From assembly GCA_037447655.1 (NCBI GenBank), contig JBBHKE010002682.1, positions 231,585-288,553 of the forward strand: a DNA stretch of 56,969 bases, in the 5' to 3' direction. A program made the position numbers and the translations under genes. Each line of letters opens with the position of its first letter. Positions within the stretch are counted from its first letter, which is position 1. Shown here piece by piece: positions 45,942 through 56,635 of this stretch. The notes below the pieces were generated by a model. That model was not told the DNA's origin. It did no database searches and saw only the letters and a list, made by a program, of their open reading frames with translations. This DNA is from Zygnema cylindricum. Taxonomy: Eukaryota > Streptophyta > Zygnematophyceae > Zygnematales > Zygnemataceae.

Positions 45942-46545
45942 GTTGGCGCACAAAAATTTGCACAAAACTCGTGTAGAGTAGGCATAATGTATGTGTGTGC
46001 GTTTTGCACACTCTTGTACGAGTGTAAGAATTTGACATATGATCATAGTATAGCGCACGGCGCCGAACGAGTTTTTTTAGCGAGCTGTCATGGCGTAGGA
46101 TGACATTTCGCGGGAAAGAAAACCTGGAAAAATAAAAAGTGGGCGGCGAACCAAAACATACTACGTGGTTGGTCAATTTGAGGCTTTATTAAGTGTGGCC
46201 TTCAAAATTGCAAACGCTAATATGACAGATAGTCTTATCATAAGTTGTGTTATGGGCTTTTCATGTGATCTTCTTAGATCGCTACTTTGATTAGCGACTG
46301 TTCGATCGTCCAAATCTGACGGTTTAAATAAAAAATACCTCAAAACTCACATATTTATTTTTATCCAAATGTTTTTCAAAATGTAGACATGACGTTTAAT
46401 TCTCTATTGATTGATGTGTAACTCAACCTTGTTACTATATTTTTTCACTTTGCGACCCATACAATATGGGTCTTAAGGTCATATTATATGTTTTTCATAC
46501 AATCGACATATTGTATAGGCCTACTTTCACCTACTTTTCAACTAT
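45942..46545 (+). mobile_element. MULE-like MITE, copy 2, right part (split)
   Basis: Resumes at gttggcgcac after the second CTTAG and ends CCTACTTTTCAACTAT. With the 37 bp at 22742 it forms a MITE of about 640 bp. The 10-bp flank GCTTTTCATG here against ACTTTTCATC left of 22742 agrees at 8 positions. Confidence 0.88.
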
Positions 46546-48032
46546 GCTTTTCATGGATATTGTAGTATATTTAATTTTGTAATTTCCACGTGTAACCACG
46601 TAAATGGTCTGCTCGAATTCACGCGGCTATCTCAATCATTGAGCTTTCAAAGATTCATTTTTGCGGTTTATCTCATTTGACGGACGACCTTCCTTTAGAC
46701 TTGGAAGTGACGTTAGTTGAGATGTAACGAGATCGCATCGGTCCAAAGATTTTCTGCATCGCGTATCGTTTTTTTTTTTTTTTTTCATATCTCTATATAT
46801 AAGCAGGTCCGCGCAACAAATGTTATGGACGGCCACGATTCCAGGTTCAAAAGGTCATCATGTTAGTTTTCACTTTGTCAGGAATACGAAGCGAATTTGT
46901 TGTAAAGTTGTAAAGAAAATGATAGAAAAATTTAGGAATATAAAAACACTATAGCAAAACATCTCATACTTAGATATGTGTCTAAGTCCATAGCTATCAC
47001 TCTTTTAAATCTAACCAAGTCTTCGGATATCTAGGAAACACTAATTCAGACGGATATTCCATCTCCATCGGCGACAATACGGCTATCCTACAAACTAACG
47101 GCAGAGGAAAAGTTCTAGCCGGTTGGTTAGTTTGCGGGATTCACGAAGATCAAATTTTGACGGTTTCGGATTTTTTGAAAATTTCCTCTCCACTAATATA
47201 TTGCAAATATCCAAAATTTCAAGTCCGAATTTCTCGAACCGGAAAGAAAAAAGATACACCAAAAGGGGTATTTAACAATTTATGCATTAATCAAAGTTAG
47301 CAGTACTGTACCGCCAGAACCGTGCCTACGATTGCAATGCTTTGTCTTAAACGGCTAAGCAAAATGTCTTAAAGACCGTCTTTTTTTGACGTCGAACGGT
47401 TCAACAAGCGAAACTACGTCTTTCCATGATCACTTTATAAGCTAATATTTGTCGTTAGCATGCATATGCCGCGAGGAGGGAGCTTGTATTTCGTCATAAA
47501 AAAAGGTCGTTCGCCTGCAGTAAAGTACAGTACTATACCGTACAGATGGCCTAAAAAGTGTACGGACATGAAGACTTAACAAATTTTCTCCTTACATTTG
47601 TTGTCTCGTAGGCTCGTAGCTCTATTTCTAGTCGATAACGAAGATTCTAGTGGGTCGATATATGGAAGTCCCCCTTCCCATGAGGCTTTATACTTTTTTT
47701 GTGACATTTTGTCACCAAGTACTTAGATTTCGATTTGACGCTTCACCATGCTGTGAAGTACAACAGGCTTACCGTTATTTCCCGGAATTAGGGATCGCGT
47801 CACTAGTTTGCAACTGCGATTCCCGCTAACGAACGGCATTTGTTCGTGGTACGGTTTCTTTGACGTGTTAATGTGGTTACTACAGGAAAAGTACAGTACA
47901 GCTGTACTGTACCATTAAATAACCGCATAAGAATAGTCAACATATTCATTGGGTTGGTCATCATATTCGTACTTTTAAACCATAAGAATATTTGAGTACA
48001 GTGCGTTTTAACACCATATTTCATGTTTTAGT
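46546..48032. other. Intergenic; one unexplained 105-codon open frame
   Basis: No repeat family was recognised. An open frame without ATG at 46986-47300 (plus) has a protein-like composition (KVLAGWLVCGIHEDQILTV) but no family I know. Poly-T is at 46769 and a perfect 22-bp palindrome at 47891-47912. Confidence 0.35.
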
Positions 48033-48042
48033 GCTCTAAAAT

Positions 48043-48617
48043 ATAGTTCAAAAGTAGGTTACCGTACGCCCATAAAATATGCCTATTGTACGAAAAACAT
48101 ACAATATGCCCTTAAGACCCATATTGTATTGGCCGCAAAATGAAATAAAATAGGAACAGGGTTGAACATCGATCGATAGAGAATTAAACGTCATGTCTAA
48201 ATTTTGAAAAACATTCGGACAAAAAAAATATTTTCCGTGAGGTTTGAGGTATTTTTAATTTAAACCGTCAGATTCGGACGATCGGACGGTCGCTGATCAA
48301 AGTAGCGATCTAAGAAGATCACATGAAAAGCCCATAACATAACTTACGATAGGACATACGTCCGCGTTTTTTTTTTTTTTTCCGGGATTTTTTTTCCGGG
48401 ATTTTTTTCCCGCGGAATGTCATCCTACTCCGTGTCAGTTCGCTAAAAAAATTCGTCCGGCGGCGTGCGCTGTACTATGATCATACGTCATATTGTACGT
48501 TTGTACAGGGGTGTGCACAACGCACACACATACAGTATGTCTCATCTGCGCGAGTTTTGTGCCAAGTTTTGTGCGCCTACCAAACGCCTACCATAAAAAC
48601 GCCTACTTTTGAACTAT
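48043..48617 (-). mobile_element. MULE-like MITE, copy 3 (intact, 575 bp)
   Basis: Terminal inverted repeats ATAGTTCAAAAGTAGG at both ends and a perfect 10-bp target duplication GCTCTAAAAT at 48033-48042 and 48618-48627. TSDs of 9-11 bp are typical of Mutator-like elements. There is no open frame for a transposase. It sits about 375 bp upstream of the phosphoesterase start codon. Confidence 0.93.
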
Positions 48618-48683
48618 GCTCTAAAATCAGTTTTAATCACGATCATTTTCGAAGGTTCAGCAAATTTACATTTACAAGCGGGG

Positions 48684-48805
48684 ACCACGTGTCACACGCT
48701 CCGTGAATCCTCTTTACTATTTCAATTTGACACGTGGCAGCCCTCTTTGACCTGCCATGAAAATGGATATACCTTTAAATCTCTTCCAAAGCAATGCCAC
48801 GTGGC
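48684..48805 (+). promoter_or_regulatory. Three G-boxes (CACGTG) upstream of the phosphoesterase
   Basis: CACGTG at 48686-48691 (CCACGTGTC), 48731-48736 (ACACGTGGCAG, ABRE-like) and 48798-48803 (CCACGTGG). In plants these bind bZIP/bHLH factors for light or stress responses. They lie 190-310 bp before the chosen ATG. Confidence 0.5.
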
Positions 48806-48991
48806 CTCTACTCGAGCGCCCTTCCCTCCATTCCCTCACCCTCTCTCTTGCACTCTCCCCTCTCCGTTTTTTTCTCTGCTCTATGGACTTCTCCCTGTCA
48901 GGACTCTTCGCACGTGCGGACGGAACTAAGTAACCGGAAACCTCTTCCGTCCTTTCAACTCGAAATTTTCAGGCCGTACAGGCTGTACGGA

Positions 48992-51900
48992 ATGTATTTT
49001 GTGAAGGGATTCTGCCCGCCCGGGCTCCCCACTTCCCTGCAATTGTCCTCCTCTTTTTTGTCAGCTTCTACTTTGTCTTTACCCAGGATATCTTCATTTC
49101 TCTCCTCCAATAACTGCAGAAATTTTAGAGACAGGATGTTTCAATGTAGCCCTAAAACTATGATCCTTGGCCCTAATTTCTTGAGACCTAGGGTTTCTAG
49201 ACTCACTGTTCGAAATTTCAATCTTCTTAACCCTAATTTGCTGAACCCTAAAGTTTTAAACCCTTTAAGCTGTGGCCTGGCTCCTAAGTGCTTCTCTTTG
49301 TCTTCTTCTTCTTCATCCGTTAAAACTAAGTGTGTGGGAGCTCCTGAACCCTCGGATTTTGCTTCCATTTTATCTAAAGGATTTGAGTCGAAAGTTTCGG
49401 AAACAAAAAAGAGCAAAAGGGAGTCGCCGATAAAACGGAAAAGAACTTTGAAGAAAAAAGAAGAAAATATGGTTGAAAATTCTTCAGATTCAAACATTCA
49501 AAGTACGAAAGTGGAAGCCATTTTGGCAAAAGGTGACGTCAGTGAGGCTCCTTTTGAGGATTCTTCGATGGTTGTTCCGAGCAAATCAAAGTCGCCGGTG
49601 AAAAGAAAAAGATCACCGAAAAAAGTAGAGAATTTGGATGATTCTAATTCACATTCAAGTGGTCTAAATGAGAGAATGGAGGTCTTATCATCGGTTCCAA
49701 GTGACAATTTTCACAATCCGGTGGACGATTCTCCAATTGTCGTTTCGAAAATTGTTTGTGTAAGATGATCTTAAAGCTCTACATTTTGAATTCCAACAAG
49801 CAAATTGTTTTCACTTTCTGTGTTGAATTCCCTTTTTAAACATACAGTTGAACTTTTTAATCCTGTTTGAATTTCCCCTTTAATTGTAACCCTCTTTTTT
49901 TGGGTGGCAATTGTTTCCTGGTAAACTACGAAATTGCTAAATTAATTGAAAACCAGCAAAAATCTGATCAAATGAAGCTGTTGCCTAGAGGTCTTTCGAC
50001 AGAATCCAAGTAATATTTCTTATACATTACAGAAACTCTTCTAAAGTAACCCTTTTAGAGCTTAACGTTCACCAACTACACAAAACAACAGAACACTATT
50101 TTGTCTAGCTGACTGCCAGTGTCACACCCTTATTAGTGTAGATTGTGGGCTGTACGGTTTCGGAGCAGGCCAGTCCTCCGGAAGGCCGTCCATGGGAAGA
50201 TGTGAAGCAATGGGTGGTATTCTCCGACCTTCATCTCAGCCGGAGGACTGCAGATGTGGCCATGGAGGTGCTCAGGAGAGTCTATGCGGAGGCCTGTCAA
50301 AGGTAGGTGGTTGTCTTTTTACGCTCTCTATATTAATGTGGATTAGGTTTGGATCGCTTTCATTTGTTCTGTGGCATTATTAGTGTGGAATACAGGGCAC
50401 GGATATTAGAGTGGATCCGTTCTATTATCTCTACCGTTATTAGTGTGGACTAAGTGTGGATCCGTGTCACATGGGTCCTTTTCATTATTCGCGTAAACTA
50501 TAGAGCACAAGTTATAGCGTGGATCGCCTCCATCGGTTTCCATGATTAGTGTGCACTTAACAGGAGACAATTACTAGCGTGGTTCGCTTCTGTTATGTTT
50601 TCTACCATTGTTAGTGTGGACTACAGGCGAGAGGTATTAGTGTGGATCGTTTTGCCGGATGCCAAAGGATAGTTCCCAGGAGTGTTGGCAGAAGCTTGTG
50701 AAAAGTACATATTTCTCTATTGTGGATATAGCACGGTAAATCAGGTATCTGCACACTTAATAGTGTGTACTTCCCTATTTCGAGAGACGGAGATGCCGAG
50801 GAGAGTCTACCGTGACATTTTCTTGGATCCGGAAGTGGTTCAATGTTTTTAATTTTGTATTGTTATAATTGAACTTTTTACGTGGAACATTAAGAGGATT
50901 TAAACTACAGTGAATATTTTGCATAGAAAAAATGAACCATGGATGTGTATACGTATGTATATATATATGTATATATATGTATTTGTCTATTAATACATAG
51001 ACATTCCTAGCTTACATTTTATGTTTGGTAAAAAAATTATAACAACTAAAGATATAATTTGCCTAACTCTAAAGCATTGTAAAAATAAACGTGGCAATAT
51101 GAGTACTTACAACACTGTAACAGTACGAAATATTGTGTTCTCTTCAAAACATGTGCCACATGTATTACGAGCGAAAAATTTATTTATCAGTATCAGTACA
51201 CCACCCACCCATCACTATTAGAGTGAATCACTATAATTCCAGGTAAAAACCATAAATTAGTGGTAATAACACTATTTAAGTAAGTGGCCCATAACAAGCC
51301 ACGTTGCTAAACGTAATTTAGTGTAATTAATTCTAAAACAGTGTTAATGCTAATAATTTATTAACTCTAAAAGTGATGAGTGGTATAGTGTTGATCACAG
51401 TGTTTTCAGACTGGTAGCGAATAAGTATTAGTTTTTAGCCGTCAGAAAAGAGTACGAAAACAATTTTCTTTTACCTTTTAGTGGTTTGAAAGGAGTTTGG
51501 ACGCTATTCATCATTACTACACCATTTACCGATATTAGATCTCTATTTTTCCATTACACAGTTTTTTTGATTTCTGATTGCAATATCACGACCAAAAGGA
51601 AACTTTGATTAATTCTCAAACGAGAAAGTTTAACTCTAAAACCAGGAAGTGGTGGAATAGGCGTAGATTCAGTCTCATATTGTGGATTCTTCCCCGTTTT
51701 TTTATTTGAATAAAAAGTCTTCAACAAGTTTTTGTGAAGAATTTGCGATTGATTTCTGCTTCAGGAATACATGTAAACCATCTGACATGGAAAAACCTGA
51801 ATTTCTTATTCGTTAAAGTGAAAGCTGACCCCGCCTGTCTCTAAACTCCTGGTAAAAGACTAGGTAAACGCTGATATGTAAAGCAACTTGTCTTTTTATA

Positions 51901-54900
51901 CCCAACTCTCTCTCTCTCTCTCTCCCTCTCTCTCTCTCTCTCCCCCTCTCTCTCTCTCTCTCCCTCTCCCTCTCTCTCTCTCCGCCTCTCCCTCTCCCTC
52001 TCCCTCTCTCTCTCTCCACCACTTTCTGTAGAAATACAACCTGCATGAAAAGAATAAAACCGACTATAACACAAACCAGAGACTGTTCCGGTCCACTAGA
52101 GGCATAAAATAGAACTTTAAGAAAAAGAAAAAAAAGTCTTCTTTCTCTTCCGAATATAACGGAGAAAATAATATGATGTGTTATTCATGTTTCAGAAATG
52201 CAGGAATTCTTTTTTTGGGAGACTTTTGGCACGCTAGGGGAGCTCTCCCAGTGGAGCCTCTAAATGCGGCATTAGAAGAGATAAAAAAATGGAATTTACC
52301 ATCAATTTTTCTCACCGGAAATCACGACCAGGTACATCTTTTACCTGGAAAGAAAATATTTTATGGTGTAAGAAGGAGAAAGCAAAGGTTTTAAAGGTTG
52401 AAGAATGTGATTTCTGAGGGTTGCTTGTAACAGAAAAGGGCAGGAGAGGAGAGATAATTGGGTGGAATTGAGAGAAATTGATAGGTGTTGACGAGAAATA
52501 ATGCAGGAAATGAGATATGGAGAAGAATGATACAGAGGCTGACAGGAAAGGAGATAATGACAGGAAATTAAAAAGGACTTTTATGGTTTGAGAATTTTGT
52601 GAGGGAGAGAGAGTGTCAATGGGGCAGAGGGAGAAACGTAGTGGTCTAGAAAGAAGAGAGAAAAGAGGAGAGGGGCAAGGTAGAGAGTGGCTCAGAGACA
52701 TGAACAGACAGAGAGACAGACAGAGACAGAAAGGGAGACACAGAAACAGACAGGGAGACAGAGATAGAGACAGCAAGAAAAGCTCTCACAGGGCACAGAG
52801 CCTGAGACAGAGAGTAACCGAGCAACAGAGGGAGAGACATGGAAACACAAATGCAAGGCAAAAAACAGAGAAATTGACAGAAATACTGACAGAGGGGCCG
52901 TCTGAAGGACAGACAGAGAGACAGGCAGAGAGGGAGTGACTGCTAAGAGTAATAGGCAGAGTTAAGCATAGAGGCAAGCAGAGACAGAGACAGAGACATA
53001 GAGACGCTCGCAGTCAGGGATAGAGACTGACAGACAGAGAGACAGAGAGACAGAGGCAGAGAGAGCGACAGAGACACTCAGAGGCTCAGACAGAAAAGGA
53101 ACTAACAAAGGTACAAAACTCTCACAAAGACACAGACTAAAACACAGACACAGCGAAACAGAGAGAGAGACAGACAGAGTGACAGCCAGGGATACAGACC
53201 GAGAGACAGACAGGGAGACAGACAGAGAGTCATCAGACACATAGAAACAAACAGAGAAACAGACAGCGGTACAGACACAGAGAGACGAACATAGAGACAA
53301 ACAGAGAGACAAATAGAGAGACAAACAGAGACACAAACGGAGAGACAAACGGAGAGACAAACAGAGAGACAAACAGAGAGAAACACATAGAGACTAACTG
53401 ACTTATTCTCTCTTTCCAGGTCTCTCTCAGCGGTCAAGTCCACAGTCTCTCGGTCCTCTCTGCCGCCAATCCCATGATCCATGTCGTCGATGAACCCATG
53501 CTGTTCCGTGACGCTCTATGGCTGCCGTACCGTCACGATCAAACACAGATAGAACAAGCCATGGCGGAACATCCCCATGTGAAGGCCATTTTCTGCCACG
53601 TGGATGTGGTAAGCTTCTTTGTTTTTTTCTGCAGTTTTCTGCCCTTGTGGATGTGGTAAACCACTTTATTTTTACTACAAATGTTAAATGTTTTTTTGTC
53701 TGTACCTTTGCTGGGATTTTTGCCTGTATCTGTGGAGGAGAAAGGACTTTTTCCGCAGATTTTTTCAGCTTTTGCTAAAGAGTTAAGGTTTTGTTTGTAC
53801 TTGTCTTTATCTGTGTGAAGGATTTTGTTTGACAGATAAGATTGTGTCTGTATCTGAGGAGGAGTAGAGAATTTGTCTGTACAACATTTTGTCTGTATCT
53901 GTGGAGGAGTAGAGAATTTGTCTGTTTCTGGGGTGTTGTCTGTATCTGCGATGAAATGTTGTCAAGAATCTTGTCTATATGTGGATTGAAGGTCATATCT
54001 GTCTATCTTTTGTTCCTCCTCTCCCTCCCCGCTCTTCCCCTCCCGGTCCTCTACGGTCCTCTCCCTCCAACCTTCGTCCTCTCTGTTCCCTTCCTCCCTC
54101 GTCCTCTCTTTCCTCTGCTTCTACCTCCCCTCGCTTTCCGATCTTGTCTTCCCCCTCCTCTCTCCCTCCCTCCCTCTCTCCTTCCTCCCTACCTCCTTCC
54201 CTTCCTCCAACCATGTCCCCTCTCTCCTACCTCACCTCACCTCCCCTTCCCTCCCTCCCTCCTCCTCACAGATCGGTGCCTTCCTGAACGACAGCTGTCA
54301 GGCCATCCATGGCCTCCCTCCCTCTCTCTTCCCCCCTGGTGTGTCTGTCTACTCTGGTCACTACCATCGCCCCCAGCGCGTGTGCTCTCCCTCTACCCTC
54401 TCTCCCTCCACCTCCTCTTCTCCCTCTCCCTCCACCTCCTTCGCCCTAACCGGCAAAGCCAGTCTCAACAACAGCGAAAGTGAGGGGGGGAAGAGGGGGG
54501 GAAGGAAGGGGAGAGAGAGGGAGAGGGAGAGTTGTGTGGAGTACGTGGGATCGCCGTATCAGGTCACAGCGGGGGAGAAGGGACAGGAGAAGAGGATTAT
54601 GGTGTTGGACGGAGACACGTGGGAGGTGAGAGGAGGAGAGGGAGACGGAGAGGGAGGGGAGGGGGGGAGAGTTATTTTTACAAATTAGCACTCAAAAATT
54701 CGACAAAACTTTTTAGTCTGGTGAATTGATATCAACTTTTACATACTCAGCACCAAACTTAGACCAACTTAGTCCAAAAAACCAAAAAACTTTAAATTTG
54801 TATAATATTTTTGTATGCACAATTTTTTAAGCTCCAAGAACTTCAAATCGAACCTCTTTATTTGTCAAATCTAATTAAGTTTGCAAATATCTGGGTGATT

Positions 54901-56635
54901 TTCTTGACTTCGATCCCTTCAGTCGGAAATTGATGTCTGTTCATTACAGTTGACATTGATCTCCATCCGTTCAATTGGACATTGATTTCCATCCGTTCGA
55001 TTGGTCACTATGAATGGGAAAAAAATTCATCAAACGGATGGAAATCGATGCCCAATCGGAGGAATGGAAATCAACATGCACTCGAACGGATAGAAACCAA
55101 TGTCCAATTGAAACGATGGAAATCAATGTCTAATCGAACGAATTGTTGTCAATGTCTCAATCGAACGGATGGAAATCAATGTCAAATCGAGCGGATTGAA
55201 ATTAATGATTGACTTCTATCCGTTCAACTAGTCATTGATTTCCATCCATTCGATTGGACATTGAGTTCCATCCCCTCGATTTGGCACTGATTACTATCCG
55301 TTTGATTTGATATCGATTCCCATCTGTTCGATTGGACATTGACTTCCATTTGTTCGATTGGTCACTGCTTTCCATCTGTTCTGTTGGACATCGATTTCCA
55401 TCGGTTCGATCGGACATTATTTCCCTCCGTTCGATTCGACGTTAATTTCCTTCCCTCCAATTGGCCATTGATCTGCATATGTGGTAATTGACATTGATTC
55501 CCACATTTAATTAATGATCTGTTTAAGCCGTTTGTCGTCCTCCGATCAACTCACATTTAATTTTCTCCACTGTAACCTTTTCTTAATCCTGCTCTGTACA
55601 AAAATTACTGTGAACCTAAAATTTACAACTCAAAATTGAGCTAACTTCAAGCCCTAAACTTAGCAAACTTCAATTACAAATCTAACAAACTGAAAAACTC
55701 AAGCTTAGTAGACCAAGTAACAAAAACTTAAGAAACATTCCAATAAAAACCTTGCAAAATTTACAACTTAAAACTTTATCAAATTTTGCAGCTTAAGCTT
55801 AAGAATATTTAGAGTTTAAACATAGAACATTGTACAACTTAAACTTATCAAACCTTACAAAGTCGAACCCGATAAACTTTACAACGCAAACTGAAGAAAC
55901 ATTACAACTCAATTTTAGCAAACCTTATAATTCAAACTTCGCAAGCTTTACAACTCAACTTTTAGCAAACTTTACGTCTCAAACTTAGAAAGTTTTGCAA
56001 CTCAAATTTACTAAATTTATTACTCAAATTGGTGAACTTAACTTTGCAAACCTTACAACTCAAACTTAGCAAGCTTTCCAATTGAAACTAGGAAACTCTT
56101 CAACGTAAACTTAGTAAAAAAAAAACCCTTAGCCTTAAAATTCAAACTTAGAAAACTTTCATCTCAGACTTACCAATCGTTGCATCTCAAACTACTTTAC
56201 AACTAAGTTTTTTTGCATTATTTTTGCAACTCAAACTTAACAAATTTTACAATTTAAACCTAGATAACTTAACCACTCAAACCTAGGAGACTTTGCTATT
56301 CAATTTTTTTAATTCAAACTCGGCAAACATAGGAAATTTTACTTTCTCTCCCTCTCCCACTCCCACTCCCTCTCCCTCTCCCTCTCCCTCTCCCTCTCCC
56401 TCGATGTTGTTCCTCGTCCTCCCTTTCTCCTCTCTCCCCTTTCTCTCACTCTCTCTCCCCTTCCTTTTTTTTTCAGACGCTGACAGAAATAAAAATTGAC
56501 GTCGGTCCTCGTCATTTTACCATCTGTTCGAACGAAATTCCAAAAATTGAAAATTTTTCGCATCTTCGGGAAGGAGATCTTCTTAAATGGCAACCGGAAA
56601 AAAATCTCGAAGTCGATCTTTTGAAAACCGAGATG
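48992..56635 (+). CDS. Calcineurin-like metallophosphoesterase, multi-exon, 3' end outside window
   Basis: Exons by frame and splice signals: 48992-49759, 50142-50302, 52196-52331, 53420-53608, 54272-54625 and 56477-56635, giving 589 codons so far. Phases agree at every junction. Motifs run in order: FSDLHLS (exon 2), LGDFWHARG and TGNHDQ (exon 3), FCHVDV (exon 4), then GHYHRP and VGSPYQV (exon 5). These are all the metal and active-site blocks of the superfamily. The start at 48992 gives MYFVKGFCPP, then a Ser/Leu-rich, acid-poor stretch that looks like an organelle transit peptide. An earlier in-frame ATG at 48794 overlaps a G-box and is less likely. Residues 130-250 form a Lys/Glu/Ser-rich linker with two KRKR-type basic clusters. 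Exon 5 carries a low-complexity insert between GHYHRP and VGSPYQV. Substrate is unknown; a DNA- or nucleotide-directed (SbcD/Mre11-like) role is only a possibility. Confidence 0.85.
50376..50665 (+). repeat. Intron 2 tandem repeat, period about 60 bp
   Basis: Four to five diverged units, each with ATTAGTGTGGA...and a GTGGATCGC block, start near 50377, 50437, 50485, 50543 and 50607. Confidence 0.75.
51199..51387. mobile_element. Small TA-flanked MITE candidate in intron 2
   Basis: Imperfect terminal inverted repeats: TACACCACCCACCCATCAC (left) and, reversed, TATACCACTCATCACTTTT (right). The pattern (CACC...ATCAC.ATTAGAGT) resembles the MITEs at 13819 and 17372. Confidence 0.45.
51904..52018 (+). 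repeat. (CT)n microsatellite, intron 2
   Basis: CTCTCTC interrupted by CCC, in the 3' half of intron 2, about 180 bp before the exon 3 acceptor (tttcag at 52190-52195). Confidence 0.95.
52690..53395 (+). repeat. (GACAGA)n-like array filling intron 3
   Basis: About 700 bp of GACAGAGA, GACAAACAGAGA and related words. Open frames on both strands here are low-complexity artefacts. Confidence 0.95.
53830..54270 (+). repeat. Intron 4 repeats: TTTGTCTGTATCTG units, then C/T tract
   Basis: Several copies of ttgtctgtatctg(t/a)ggaggag at 53845-53955, followed by CCTCCCT-rich sequence up to the exon 5 acceptor. Confidence 0.8.
54905..55500. repeat. Intron 5 minisatellite (about 26 bp) that changes orientation twice
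   Basis: Units like TTGACATTGATTTCCATCCG, with the continuation TTCGA, run forward at 54905-55000, reversed (CGAACGGATGGAAATCAATG) at 55025-55205 and forward again at 55206-55500. Confidence 0.88.
55600..56330 (+). repeat. Intron 5 minisatellite, about 23 bp (caaactttacaactcaaact)
   Basis: Dozens of diverged units of CAAACTTTACAACTCAAACT plus TAG, some with TTAGCAAAC, extend to about 56330. A (TCTCCC)n tract at 56343-56402 leads into the exon 6 acceptor at 56475. Confidence 0.88.

Noticed and set aside
52613-53482. Several open frames on both strands of the GACAGA array
   Set aside because: Low-complexity intron repeat between exons 3 and 4 of the phosphoesterase gene.
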